Source: Grammothele lineata (Eukaryota > Basidiomycota > Agaricomycetes > Polyporales > Polyporaceae). Taken from it: 64,000 bases of DNA. Shown here one piece after another: positions 1 through 11,316 of this stretch. Each line of letters starts with the position of its first letter. The stretch's first letter is position 1. Position numbers and translations under genes: made by a program. The notes under the pieces were generated by a model. The model worked only from the letters and a program-made list of their open reading frames with translations. It made no database searches and was not told the origin of the DNA. The stretch lies in assembly GCA_002150815.3 (NCBI GenBank), contig NDFF03000228.1:1-64000 (forward strand), written 5' to 3'.

Positions 1-1643
1 TTCAGGCAGTCTCAGACGCTTTAAGGTGAGTTCAGAGACGGTCTTAAGGCATTAAGACAGGTTCAGGTAATACAAGATGGCGCAATTTATTCCTGATGCA
101 GTAAAGCTCGTGAGGGAGCCAGACAGGCTTCTTCACGTGAGTGGAGGTCGTGTCGCTGGCAGCGAGCTTCACGAGATCGAGAAGCTTGCGGTGAATGATC
201 CCATCGACCTTGAAGGTCGGCGCTGACTCCACAGAATCGGCCTTCTTGCAGGCCTTGGGGAGAGGAACATCTACAGAGCCCCGTAGCCAGCCATCAGCTG
301 CAGAAAAAATTCCCTCGGTGCCTTCATACTGCTCCAGAAGCTTCTGAAGCTTCTCGGCGGAGAAGCCTCCCTCGGTGATAGGATGGTTGGGGTCGAAGAA
401 GCCGTCTGACTTGATCATATGGAGGAGCTCGTTGAAGTCACGCATTGACTTCGTCCCGGAGCTGTTCATGAAATAGTTGGCGAGGCGAACCTGAGACTTG
501 TTGAACAGAGGGTGCCAGAACTCGTTGGAGTTGACCTCATTAAAAACAGGGCCAGCCCATTTGCGTGTCGCGTCCTCTTCCACCAACAAGCTCTCGCCGT
601 TCGGCCGAGCGAGCCACGCGATCGTCCGCGGTATGACGTTTTTGTCGGGGACGTCGCGCGCGAGTCCAGGCGCATCGCACAAGTCATCCAGGGAGGGCAC
701 AGGCGTCCGGAAAGCGTCGCTGGGCTGGTGATAGTACCGACGGTAAAGAAAGAAACCGTCGGTGTCGGTGTCCCACGCGTCGAGCGTGTCGTTGTCGTCC
801 GGGGGTCCTCCATTGGGCACGCCGCGATCGACATCTTCGTCACGTTCTGGTTCCCGCGAGGGATTGGAGGAAGGGGTTGGGGGCGCGCGAGGACGAGAAG
901 GAGCTGGCGCGCCTGAGGGCGATGGCGTGCGTGGTGGAGACGACAAGTGTGGGGGTGACGGTGAGCATGGTGAGGAGGAAGGGTGTAATGGTGATGGGGA
1001 GCGGAGGGGTAGGTCCCCGTCCGAGCGGGCGGAGGCATGCGAAGGGTTGGAGGGTGAGGGAGCGGATGTTCCCTCGCGAGGGCGAAGGGGATTGATGTCG
1101 TTATACTGCGAGGGAAGTCCAGCGCCGTCAGATGGGACGAAGTCTTCGAAAAGCCGTGGGAGGCGAATGCGCCGTCCTGACCGGCTGGTCGGGGCAGCGC
1201 TGGGTGCCACAGAGGGCGCGCGAGTATCCTGAGGCTGTGGCTATCAATCACGCAGTCAGTCATCACATAGAATGAGCTACCGTGGCGGACTTACTTCTGG
1301 AACAAGCGAGGACATCTCTCGCTGCAACGTACGAAGGTTTTCGGCACCGCGCGCTGTGAGCGTCGGCTCCAGTTCCCAATACTGAGTCCGATTCCCCACA
1401 GGTGAGCGACTGTATGCGGTGCGAAGAAGATGAACTCACACGGCCAGCCTTCGCGCGAAGCTGTCTTTCAGTTTCCAAACGCGCGCGCTTCACCTGCGCG
1501 GCGTGGTCGAGCTCAGACTTGCGTTTCGCGAATGTTGTTTGCGCAGAGTCGTTCCTCCGGGGACACCAGAGGCTTTCGTGAATGCCGCGGCCCTTGGTCG
1601 TTTTGAAAGACGCGCCACAGTTGTGTGTGCACTTGTAGTACAT
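1..1643 (-). mobile_element. Plavaka transposase, 5' part, runs off window
   Basis: The first exon starts at the ATG at 1643 and encodes a C2H2-like finger (residues CTHNC, then a His and a Cys about 15-20 residues on) followed by a basic, Lys/Arg-rich stretch, as at the start of Plavaka transposases. Exons continue below 1210 with a Pro/Ser-rich low-complexity linker, the RRIRLPRLFEDF motif, and the segment NEFWHPLFNKSQ that resembles the region before the Plavaka core. The same finger-linker-core order is seen in the intact copy at 32842-36215. The catalytic core would lie beyond position 1, so completeness cannot be judged. A stop at 44-46 closes the open frame, so either an intron begins before it or the copy is dead. 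Splice sites between 1210 and 1440 are not fixed. Confidence 0.6.
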
Positions 1644-2220
1644 TGCGCGAGGAGTTCAGCACGAGTGCAGAGGAAGGAGAGTGAGGAGGGAGCAGGCGCG
1701 AGGCAGGAAGGGCGAGCGGGCGTGTCGGAAGGACGGAACGACAAGGACGCAGGCGGGGATGAGAGAAGTCGCGAACGCGGACCGGCCATGCTAGCCGAGA
1801 AGGCACAAGCGCCGGACCGATGGCGCAAGGCTGAAGGCCTGGCGGGCTCTTCCGCTCTCTGGTGTTGCTCTGGTGTGCAGTTCTGCGTGGTTCTCTGTGA
1901 GTCGGTAGGTACGCCGCAGAGGCATGTCAGCCCTGCCCTAAACTCCCGTGGTCCGTGCGCTGCACCAGTGGCAGCTCCAGACAGTGCACAGACGTGAAAT
2001 GGGCTAGATTTTTGGTGAAGAGGACGAAAAGAAGCAGCAAAACGGTCATGTGACGGACGCGTCCGCGCAGAGACGCGTATAAGCGCCCGAATCCGTCCTT
2101 CCCCATAAAAACCCCACTCCTCCTCCCGCTCCTCCTTCAGAGCTTTCTGTCTCTAACCACCACCATCCACAGCCTTCCGCATACATTCATTCCACCGACT
2201 TATCTTCGCCTCCTTCGACC
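1644..2220. promoter_or_regulatory. intergenic, divergent promoter region
   Basis: No gene is seen. The stretch lies between the divergent starts of the Plavaka fragment and the DUF6698-like gene. A TATA-like GTATAAG near 2077 and a C/T-rich run (about 2098-2170) precede the ATG at 2221, as in many basidiomycete promoters. Confidence 0.4.
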
Positions 2221-2493
2221 ATGAACCTGACGAAAGTGACCTCCACCCGGCGCGTCATTGTCCGCCCCCTCCCTTCTAGCGGGCCGCTCGGCACTCGGAC
2301 CGCCACCACTATCAACAGCCGCCAACCTCAAGGCTCCGCCGCCGGCCCGCGCCTTCAAGAGCTTCGTCGCCGTCCACCGACCTCGTCGACAAGCACCTCG
2401 GCACAGGTGAGCAGTGCTGGTGCACCCGGCGGTGGCGATGAACCTCCGCCGGGCCCCACTGGCACCTTCGCTCCCGAAGACGACGACGACATC

Positions 2494-2525
<32 letters not shown>

Positions 2526-4040
2526 CGACGACGATGACGACCTTCAAGGGTTCCTCTGGGAGACCACCCAGCTGTGTCCACGTGCAAGGTGGTTATTTTT
2601 TGATGATTTTCGAGCGCATATATTCACTCACCTTGTCATACCAGCCTGGCTCTCATGACGCAGACCGGCAACCGCGTAAGATACGACAGGACGCGCGTCA
2701 TAGGGCGCTTCGCAGGCATGATGGCGCCGTTCAAGCAGCTCCTCCCGCATGTCCTCGCCGAGCGCACTGCGGAGGTTGTCGCTGGCACTGAGGGGCCAAG
2801 GTGAGTTCTCTTCGCCCATCGGATCAAGCTCCAGTACTCATCTACCACACCACAGGAAGAGGCCACGCCTCGAGGACTTGTCCAACCTCCAGCTCTATGG
2901 CGACACAGCCTTCGACCTCTGTATGGAATACTTCCCTGGCTTCCTCGAGAACGTCCACAAGCTCGCCCGCTACCCTGACGTCCTCAGCCGCATCGGAACA
3001 TTCGTGAGTACTTGCTCATGCAACACGTACACGTGCTGATCTACTGCCTCTCAGATCGAGCGCGTCGCCGTCAAGACGCGCGGCGATGATGCAGCCCGTC
3101 TGGCGCTGCACATCAGGGACCACGCCAACATCAAGGATATCAACAAGACCGACGGCGGCTGGTACAACAGCCGCACCGCCGACTACCTCGTCCCTCTCAC
3201 CATGCTGGAGGAGTATGAGAACGACAAGGAAGCGTAAGTATCTCGTCACTCCAATATTTTGGCGCTGATTGTTGTCCCCGCAGTTTCATGCGCGATGTTG
3301 TCAATGGCCGGCGTGTTATCAAGGTCGCTGACCTATCACTTTTCCTCTACAAGCTGTCCCTGATCCAGCCTGGCTTGGTCAAACCGGGCTTGTTGCTTGC
3401 TGATCTCCTCTTCACGGTGAGTATATGCACTGAATCCCTCCCTTGCATCGCTCATAGTACCCTTCCAGACCGCGAAGATCATTCTCTTCAGCCCGCGCAG
3501 TGCGAAAGACGGCGCTAGTCTGAACGAGACGCGCCGAGGCCAGCCGAACCTCGTCAGGAAGTACGGACTCACGTCCATCACCTTCGAATTCATCATCTAC
3601 ATCGCCATCTTAGTAAGTGTTTCGTCTTCCGGATGGCAATACCTCTCTCACGGTTTATCACCGGTAGCTCCGGCACACGTTCACAGCCCAGGAGGAGTGG
3701 TCGGAGAGGGACGGCCACTGGAGCGCGTCCGACTTCCTCCTCGCGATGCTCCGCATTGCTCGCCAAAACCCTCGGTGGAAGAAGGAGCTCGTCGACACAT
3801 GGAACGAGTAAGTTTTCATTCGTCGTGTGGGCCCGGCACACTGTTGACGCGCACAACAGGAAGCTCTTCGGCAAGAACACCGCAGACGATGAAGACGATG
3901 GGAACAACGCGCTTGGCAAGCTCCTGGGCGCCGAGGCTGAGTCCGAGTCCGAGGACGAGGACGAGCAGCCGCCCCCTGGCGGCGCGCAGGGCAACGACGA
4001 GGACCCGGCCCCTGGCGGTGGCTTGGACGGCGCTAACTAG
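2221..4040 (+). CDS. DUF6698-like hypothetical protein
   Basis: The gene is spliced from eight exons: 2221-2588, 2645-2800, 2856-3003, 3055-3233, 3284-3416, 3469-3612, 3668-3807 and 3860-4040. All have GT-AG borders and the joined frame closes exactly (482 aa). The N-terminal third is low complexity and includes an 11-Asn run coded by an AAC microsatellite (about 2491-2526) between Asp runs. The middle and C-terminal parts follow the layout I recall for the agaricomycete DUF6698 family: a helical block (ARYPDVLSRIGTF), a block around PGLLLADLLF, a segment read as an imported helix (YGLTSITFEFIIYIAIL), then an RHTFTAQEEW / WKKELVDTWN C-terminal block. The tail is acidic and Gly/Pro rich. Molecular function is unknown; the family assignment rests on memory of its pattern, without a profile search. 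The ATG at 2221 has a good context (CGACCATGAA). Confidence 0.6.
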
Positions 4041-4559
4041 TACGTCGTCTCCGTTAGCGTCTGCGCACACCAGTCTAACGAGAGCGTTTACAGGAGATGG
4101 ACGACTTTCTTGAACGCTCCCCGCTACGCTCGCTCACCTCCACGCACTCCACTCCTCATCGCGCGCGCCCAGTCCCCTGCACTTCGCTTGCTGTCTGTTG
4201 CTGTCCCACGTCTCGTTCCTCTTCGCGCGCGCGCCCACGTCGCCGCCCTTTGCTCGCCGTTCCTCCCCGTCCCGTGCTGTTCCGTGCCGTCGCTTTGCTC
4301 GAGTCTGTCTCATGTGTATTAGCAAAATGTTGTACCCTACCTGTGCTCTAGATGCTTACTATCAATGCAATCAATAATTGTACTTATACTTCTGACGTTG
4401 GCATTGAATGCCCTGTAAGCCGCGTGATGATAATCTTTCAACGACATGATGGTGCTTGACATCTCACACCCTTAGAAATGTCAATGCAATGACCATGCGC
4501 GCCCCCGCGTATGACATCCCGCACACTGACGAGTGGTGGTTTCCCCCTCTAGTATACCT
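4041..4559. other. intergenic, 3' flank of the DUF6698-like gene
   Basis: I see no gene. The first 90 bases could be a spliced 3' UTR (GTACGT near 4040, TTTACAG near 4093). The rest is C/T-rich and then AT-richer, without recognisable coding sequence. Confidence 0.4.
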
Positions 4560-4805
4560 GTGCGCGACCATACGTGAGGGATGATATGGCCGTGCACGGC
4601 CTTTCCTGGGGTTGCAAATGGCCGCGCGCGGCCATACCACTGCTCAAGTATGGTCGCGCGTGGCCATACAACCCCTCACATATGGTCGTGCATGACCATA
4701 CACTCACTGTCAGATGGTAACGCATTATCACACGCGCCGCGGGCAATGATAGCGCACCATCATACATGCAGCGCGGTATGGTCGTCACACGATAATACCG
4801 CGCGC
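4560..4805. repeat. cluster of about 20-bp perfect and near-perfect palindromes
   Basis: Successive palindromic units have the pattern ATGGYCGYGCRYGRCCAT: ATGGCCGTGCACGGCC near 4587, ATGGCCGCGCGCGGCCAT near 4618, TATGGTCGCGCGTGGCCATA near 4652 and TATGGTCGTGCATGACCATA near 4682. Degenerate halves lie at about 4566 and 4770. Spacing is 30-40 bp. Each unit could form a hairpin or bind a dimeric protein. No gene overlaps it convincingly. Confidence 0.7.
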
Positions 4806-6158
4806 GAGGTCTTCTAATGAAATATATTGCCCTACGAGAATCAGTAGAACACCAAAGGTCCCTGGCCATTTAACGTCTGTACACATGAAGTATCATAAGG
4901 CCCTACTCTATCTTACATTGAGTTACAAACCATTGCCAAACGTGCAGCCAATTTGCTGATGTATCTCTGCGCGTCTCTGGACCTGGCTTACCCTCGACCT
5001 GCTTCACTGGAGAACTCGGAACACGTGCTGAAACCACTCCAACACCTCATCCCTCTTGCAATCGCTGGTCGTCCAACATAATACGAGCTGAGACTCCTGG
5101 TGCCTGCCTCTGCTCTCTCAAAAGCTCTGTGCTCCCGGTCCTTGCCAGTCGCTTTGTCGCGGCTCTCGTGGTCCCGGCTCTCCTGGCGCCCATCCCTAAG
5201 AATGCTCTGTGCTGCCTCGTCGATCTCCAATGGCACTACGACTTCGTGTCCGTCTCGGCGACATTTCCATCTTGGCGCACATCAGAGATATCAAAAATGC
5301 GGGAGTCTTCCTTCGGAATCCGTATGTCTCCCGCCCTCTGGCCTACACTCCACTCTAACCCAATGTCTAGGAATATCGCCTACGCTCTAGGGGTTTTCGC
5401 TCGATGCTCCGGAAGCTGGCTTCTGGTTGTGCCCGCGAACTTTTAACACTTCTTCCCCCTCAACATCATCCCCCTCTTCCTTTTTTCCTCTTCTCCCTTA
5501 CCCCCCCTTCTCCACATTCTTTCTCCCCCTTTCTTCTCAGTCGCTGCACGTTCTGGACAATTACCTGACCGACGACACAGATAATGTTTGGTGTTTTGTG
5601 CTCGTCAGGTTCGATTGTGCGACTCACTCCGTGGCTGCATAGTGTATCCTGTGCCTTTGCATGGATCCTGCCGCCTCAGAGGCTGCTGCTGCCTCGTGCT
5701 GATGACTAGGAACTACCATTTTTGACTCGGACTTATATCACTTCCAATACGTGTCATGCATGCAAATATCTTCTCACACATTACATCTATGTATCACGTC
5801 AAAATCCATATGTGCTACTCAGCATCATCTACTGTGCACGTGAGTCCGCCGTATAGCAGCATTCATTGCGGTCGGTTATCAAGAGCATGTCAAGAAATCA
5901 TTATTTGACGCGCAGTCCGTAGTATCATCTCTCTTCGTGAATCAGTTGCGCCTCGCATTGACTACTACCCCCCGTCTAGCTTGTGATCTCTTCCCTGTGT
6001 TCATTCTTCGCCTGTCCATTAGAAGCTCGTCTCCTTCGCCCAAGACATCCAACCTGGCCGCACGTTCCCCTTTTCCTTGTCCGATATGCGTTCCTTTTTA
6101 CGCACTGCCCTAGGCTTGCTCGCAGATCGTCTCCTTCGTCATCCGCACCTGGATGCCG
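4806..6158. other. long intergenic stretch
   Basis: No gene is recognised. An extreme pyrimidine tract lies at about 5440-5540. A short two-exon reading frame can be drawn (ATG at 5232, intron near 5323-5370, stop near 5446, about 55 aa), but it resembles nothing I know, so I do not call it. Confidence 0.35.
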
Positions 6159-7070
6159 TTACCAGCCACTGACCTCTGAAGCATGGATTGTGGCCCCTGT
6201 TAGCCACCTCAAACTCAGGAAGAGCCAAAAATGAGTAGAAAGACTCACGGCACTGCCGCTCTCCGAGCTCGAAGGGGCCAGCGTGCTGTCCGACAGTGCA
6301 CCGCCCGTCAGAGCATCTATGTCCATTGAGCCCAAGATGATCACGTCTTGCTGTCGCTCTTCGCAGGATCGCCGCGCGTTCAAGCTAGTTCGTGAGCGAA
6401 GAGTATCAACTATCATACACGCGGGTGTGGTTTGGATAGGACGAGGTATACGCACGCCGCCAATAGTGTGATTGCATACACTGTTCAAAAAAGCCAGCGC
6501 GAAGTTGATGTCAGCCAGATCCCATGATTCGCGAAGGACTCGACTCACGCTTTGTGCCAGCAATACTGATTGCGAGGAAGATGAGATTGTCTGGCATGAA
6601 CACAGACTATTTATCAGAGTCAGACATACTCCGTGACATGGTAAGCAGTAATAGTAGCGCAACGTACAACCAGAAACGACGAGATGTTGACAGCCCTGTA
6701 CCAAGATTAATGAGTGGAAATTCCAGAGAGTTTGTGTAGACCGAGTTTTACACAGTAAGTAGTCCTAAGAGCATCATCAACCAACAGATCCAGAGGAATC
6801 CGAATAGATGAGCATACCAGTGTTGACCCCGTAGAGTATGAGGACATTGATGAGTGAGTCGGTCCTATACAGTGTGTACCACACGTTACTCAGATTATGG
6901 TGTCTTCTACTAAGCCCAATCTAATTGCGCATTACCTTTTGAGTCCCGTCCGAGAACGATGGAGGAAGGTCACCAGGGCGACAGTAGTGAGAGTATCAGC
7001 CAGGGCCGCAGCTCCAGTGCATGCGCAGTCTATCCACGTCTGCTGAGGGAATTAACGTCGTCGCACAGAG
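6159..7070 (-). pseudogene. DUF6534 membrane protein gene, 3' exons, severed by transposon
   Basis: Read on the minus strand, the exons show the C-terminal half of an agaricomycete DUF6534 membrane protein. In order they are: a helix ALADTLTTVALVTFLHRSRTG, then RTDSLINVLILYGVNTG (the family signature), MPDNLIFLAISIAG, a short exon VYAITLLA, and LNARRSCEERQQD with an acidic Ser-rich tail. Introns of about 50-75 bp with GT-AG borders separate them. The upstream exons are absent here and resume in the same orientation at 37086-38401 across the 30-kb insertion, so the gene was interrupted rather than deleted. The copy at 58.3-59.1 kb is very similar, introns included. Biochemical role of the family is unknown. 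Confidence 0.75.
7063..7070. repeat. target-site duplication, left copy (GCACAGAG)
   Basis: This 8-bp sequence is repeated exactly at 37086-37093. The uninterrupted paralogue has one diverged copy at this position (reverse complement of about 58303-58311). Eight bases is the duplication length I recall for the Zisupton/KDZ superfamily. Confidence 0.75.
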
Positions 7071-7094
7071 CAGTGTATACCCATAAAATAGCCA

Positions 7095-8930
7095 CAGTTT
7101 CCGTTCAGTCGGATTACCAAAACGACCGCAGTTTCTGTTCAGTCGGGTCCGGTCGGAAAAATATTTTTTGACGTAGTTACAGTCCGGTCGGACTCGTCCG
7201 GATGTCCACAAACCTCGTCCGGTCGGACCGCCCTGCGCAGGACTTCTGCAGAAGGGTCCGAAAAGTCAGTCCGGTCGGACTCGCCGGGATGTCCACAAGT
7301 TTCGTCCGGTCGGACCGCTCTGCGCAGGACCACCGCAGAGGGGTCCGCAAGTCTCGTCCGGTCGGACCGCCCTACGCAAGACTTTCGCAGAGGGGTCCGC
7401 GAGCCTCGTCCGGTCGGATTTCTCGAGGGGTCCGTAAACCTCGTCCGGTCGGACCGCCTTGCGCAGGACTGCCGCAGAGGGGTCCGCAAGCCTCGTCCGG
7501 TCGGATTTGTCGAGGGGTCCGTAAACCTCGTCCGGTCGGACCACCTTGCACAGGACTTCTCCAGAGGGGTCCGCAAGCCTCGTCCGGTCGGATTTGCCGA
7601 GGGGTCCGTAAACCTCGTCCGGTCGGACCGCCTTGCGCAGGACTTCTCCAGAGGGGTCCGCAAGCCTCGTCCGGTCGGACTGCTCTGTGCAGGGCTGCTG
7701 CAGAGGGGTCCGCAAGCCTCGTCCGGTCGGACTTCTCGGGGGGTCCGCAAACCTCGTCCGGTCGGACCGCCCTGCGCAAGACTTCTCCAGAGGGGTCCGC
7801 AAGCCTCGTCCGGTCGGATTTGTCGAGGGGTCCGTAAACCTCGTCCGGTCGGACCACCTTGCACAGGACTTCTCCAGAGGGGTCCGCAAGCCTCGTCCGG
7901 TCGGATTTGCCGAGGGGTCCGTAAACCTCGTCCGGTCGGACCGCCTTGCGCAGGACTTCTCCAGAGGGGTCCGAAAATTCAGTCCGGTCGGACTGCTCTG
8001 TGCAGGGCTGCTGCAGAGGGGTCCGCAAGCCTCGTCCGGTCGGACTTCTCGGGGGGTCCGCAAACCTCGTCCGGTCGGACCGCCTTGCGCAGGACTTCTC
8101 CAGAGGGGTCCGAAAATTCAGTCCGGTCGGACTCGCCGGGATGTCCGCAAGTCTCGTCCGGTCGGACCGCTCTGCGCCGGACTTCTGCAGAGGGGTCCGC
8201 AAGCCTCGTCCGGTCGGACTTCTCGGGGGGTCCGCAAACCTCGTCCGGTCGGACCGCCTTGCGCAGGACTTCTCCAGAGGGGTCCGTAAACCTCGTCCGG
8301 TCGGACTCGCCAGGACGTCCACAAACCTCGTCCGGTCGGACCACCCTGAGGGGTCCGCAAGCCTCGTCCGGTGGGACTCACTGGGGTGTCCACAGGCCTC
8401 GTCCGGTCGGACCGCCCTGCGCAGGGCTTCTGCAGAAGGGTCCGAAAAGTCAGTCCGGTCGGACTCGCCGGGATGTCCGCAAGTCTCGTCCGGTCGGACC
8501 GCTCTGCGCCGGACTTCTGCAGAGGGGTCCGCAAGCCTCGTCCGGTCGGACTTCTCGGGGGGTCCGCAAACCTCGTCCGGTCGGACCGCCTTGCGCAGGA
8601 CTTCTCCAGAGGGGTCCGTAAACCTCGTCCGGTCGGACTCGCCAGGACGTCCACAAACCTCGTCCGGTCGGACCACCCTGAGGGGTCCGCAAGCCTCGTC
8701 CGGTGGGACTCACTGGGGTGTCCACAGGCCTCGTCCGGTCGGACCGCCCTGCGCAGGGCTTCTGCAGAAGGGTCCGAAAAGTCAGTCCGGTCGGACTCGC
8801 CGGGATGTCCGCAAGTCTCGTCCGGTCGGACCGCTCTGCGCCGGACTTCTGCAGAGGGGTCCGCAAGCCTCGTCCGGTTGGACCGCCCTGCCCAAGATTG
8901 CCGCAAAGGGGTCCAATAACCGGAGAGACT
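7095..8930. repeat. left subterminal array of GTCCGGTCGGAC
   Basis: Roughly 40 copies, counted by eye, of the 12-mer GTCCGGTCGGAC (variants GTCCGGTGGGAC, GTCCGGTTGGAC) are spaced about 35-50 bp apart, with fillers such as AGGGGTCCGCAAGCCTC. The 12-mer is palindromic except at its centre and holds two CpGs. Higher-order copies are visible: ACTCGCCGGG recurs at 8131, 8463 and 8795 (period 332), and GCACAGGACTTC recurs at 7548 and 7861 (period 313). Several frames stay open through the array on both strands only because the unit lacks stops; none is called as a gene. The array is probably a transposase-binding or end-recognition region. Confidence 0.9.
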
Positions 8931-9092
8931 GGCGCAACGCGTTGGTTTCCTCTCTTTTGCTATGGAAAGCAGTAGGTGTCTTTTAGATGTATGTGATGTT
9001 CTTCGATGATCCCACCATTAATTCAAACGGCTTGAATGTCAAATTACATTACAGTAGCCATTCTAACATTTCCATGCAATGTAATACGGTAC
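8931..9092. other. spacer between left array and first cargo gene
   Basis: Short unique sequence downstream of the stop of the minus-strand cargo gene. I see nothing specific in it. Confidence 0.3.
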
Positions 9093-11060
9093 CTATGAAC
9101 GCCGCGGTTGATTCTGAAGACCCGTACTCTCAGCTGCTGCAGTAGGTGCTGTTACAGACCCTGCCTCAGAGCTTGCCGCAATGTCAACCAACAGGTTAAC
9201 GTATGTCAACCAATCTTCGGGAATAAATGAAGACCTACTTAATCCCAGACCGTCGGGCGAGACATTGGGGCTGATGATTGGGCTGCTTCCCTAAATATAA
9301 AGCGTATCAATAACGAGTCTGGTAATCGCACCAGCTCTGAGCGGATACTTACCTGCTCCCCGACATTCAGTTCCATCAAGGTGGGAAGGCTGCGGGATGG
9401 GGGTGCAGCAGGTGCGGGTGGCAACAAAGACGCCGAACCCACGATTGTAGGAGGGGAGTGGCTGTAGGAATCCATGCCTAGGGAGCCTGGTGATGAGGAT
9501 ATAACGCCGACAGGGCCTGGCGGTGATGAGGATATAACGCCGACAGGGCCTGGCGGTGACCATTGCTCGCCGTTGGGGCCTTGCTCGGGAGAGGCCAGGC
9601 CGACGAGCCTGGTGGTGAAAGAGGATGCCGACTGGGCCTGGTGGTGAAAATTGAGGCCGATGGGGCCTGGTGGTGAAGAGAGGAGGCCGACGGGGCCTTG
9701 CGGGGAGGAATCGAGGCCGATGGGGCCTGGTGGTGAAGAGAGGAGGCCGACGGGACCTTGCGGGGAGGAATCGAGGCCGACGAGGCCTGGTGGTGAAGAG
9801 AGGAGGCCGACGGGGCCTGGTGGTGAAAAGAGGAGGCCGACGGGGCCTGGTGGTGAAGAGAGGAGGCCAACGGGACCTTGCGGGGAGGAATCGAGGCCGA
9901 TGGGACCTGGTGGTGAAGAGAGGAGGCCGACGGGACCTTGCGGGGAGGAATCGAGGCCGACGAGGCCTGGTGGTGAAGAGAGGAGGCCGACGGGGCCTGG
10001 TGGTGAAAAGAGGAGGCCGACGGGGCCTGGTGGTGAAGAGAGGAGGCCAACGGGACCTTGCGGAGAGGAATCAAGTCCGACGGGCCCCAGTGGAGAAAAC
10101 AGAACGCCGACTGGGCCCGTCGGTGAGGAACCAAGGCCGACGGGACCTTGCGGAGAAGAATCGAGTCCGATGGGCCCCAGTGGAGAAAACAGAATGCCGA
10201 CTGGGCCCGTCGGTGAAAAACCAAGGCTGACGGTGCCTTGCGCACAAGATTGCGCAGGAGACGCAAGACCGACGGGCCCTGATGGAGAAAGGAGAATGCC
10301 GACGGTGCCCGGCGGTGAGGATATGACGCCGACAGGTCCTGGTGGTGAGGAGAAAAGGCTGACGGGGTCTTGTACAGGAGAGGCAAGGCCGACGGGCCCC
10401 AGTGGAGAAAGCAGATCTCCAGATGATACAGCGGGTGATCCTGGATGACCTGCAGACCCAGAATACACGGGTACGGTTTCATGAGCTCCGTCAGAGTCGT
10501 CTGATTCCCTTAGATCCCACACTGATCGGCGGGGACCTTGCGGGCGCGGCGATCCATCGTCGGACGAACTTGGCGGCGTTGTAAAGGTATTCATATGTAC
10601 CAAATCAACCCGATGACGGGGTGGTTCCGGGGGATTTGAAGGAGCAATCGCGGTCGCAGTGCGGCGCCGCAATGCTTCTGCGGCGGCGGTGTCAATTTTA
10701 GTGTCAAAAGGCCGAAATATTTGTACGCTTACCGTACGTCAAGGGCCCCTCAGCAAGTGCGGCCAGACCCCAGAGTGGGTACAGAGGACTCCCGGGTCGC
10801 GGCAATGACGGCTCTAGCGGCTTGCTAGAGTGCGATAACCCTTCCCGGTGGGTGAGGGAGGCACGGTCCGTGGAAAGCGGTAGCCCCTGGTCTTCACTCT
10901 TCATTGTACGCGGAGATGCGGTGTTCTCGCCCCAGGCATGGGGCCCCATAGCCCCATCAACAGTATCTGCGAGAAAAAGTGTTTAGTTATTCATACTTTC
11001 TACAACGGCCGCCAACTTACCTGTATCACTCTGCAAGTTCCCACTGCGTTGTTCCTCCAT
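9093..11060 (-). CDS. cargo protein with Gly-Pro-Val-Gly tandem repeats
   Basis: Four exons on the minus strand close in frame: 11060-11021, 10966-10733, 10677-9353 and 9290-9093, giving about 598 aa. The centre is built of 11-residue repeats such as SSPPGPVGLLF, in variants with VGLDSS or IGLNF. At the DNA level these are 33-bp units, with a block of about 240 bp repeated near 9660-9840 and 9840-10080. The N-terminal 140 residues are Ser/Pro-rich and charged; the C-terminal exon is not repetitive. I recognise no domain. An alternative upstream ATG at 11234 would add 58 residues but would leave only 82 bp to the divergent gene at 11317, so 11060 is preferred. Its place between the terminal array and the other cargo marks it as an element gene. 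It could be structural or DNA-binding; function is unknown. Confidence 0.6.
9600..10150. repeat. 33-bp coding minisatellite inside the repeat protein gene
   Basis: Tandem units resemble GGGCCTGGTGGTGAAGAG followed by AGGAGGCCGAC. They are in register with codons (33 bp gives 11 residues), so the array is a protein repeat. Long-range copies of identical multi-unit blocks show recent expansion. Confidence 0.8.
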
Positions 11061-11316
11061 CCTTGTCCGGCTTTCCGTGGTGGTGAAATGCCGGAGGACA
11101 TCAGACGCCGGCTGTTGTTTGCACGGGTTGTGCAAGCAAAGGCGCCTTTGGAGCGGGCCGCGTGGCCCCGGCGCTGCGAGCGATAGCCGATTTCGAGAAG
11201 TCCGCTCCGCTGCGGCAACCTTCGACTCGACCATCTCTTCTACCGTCGCCGCACCCGCTGCTCTACTCTTCCTCTACACCGTCGGTTTTCTCTCTTGCTC
11301 TCTTTTCGCTACTGCT
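11061..11316. promoter_or_regulatory. divergent promoter between two cargo genes
   Basis: About 256 bp separate the preferred starts of the minus gene (11060) and the plus gene (11317). A C/T-rich run at 11226-11300 precedes the plus-strand ATG. The spacing suggests shared control of the two cargo genes. Confidence 0.35.

Noticed and set aside
5232..5446. Two-exon small protein of about 55 aa.
   Set aside because: It has no family resemblance and no context, and it can be drawn by chance in GC-rich DNA with splice-like sites.
7095..8930. Regularly spaced repeats that look superficially like a CRISPR array.
   Set aside because: Spacers are themselves repeated and there are no cas genes. This is eukaryotic transposon end structure.
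7139..8986. Several long open frames (up to about 430 codons) on both strands rich in SGRT/RPVG or RPDE/DRTR.
   Set aside because: They are translations of the 12-mer array. They overlap in several frames and only reflect the absence of stops in the unit.
9478..10482. Second long frames on both strands across the 33-bp minisatellite.
   Set aside because: Only the minus frame that splices cleanly to flanking non-repetitive exons is kept.
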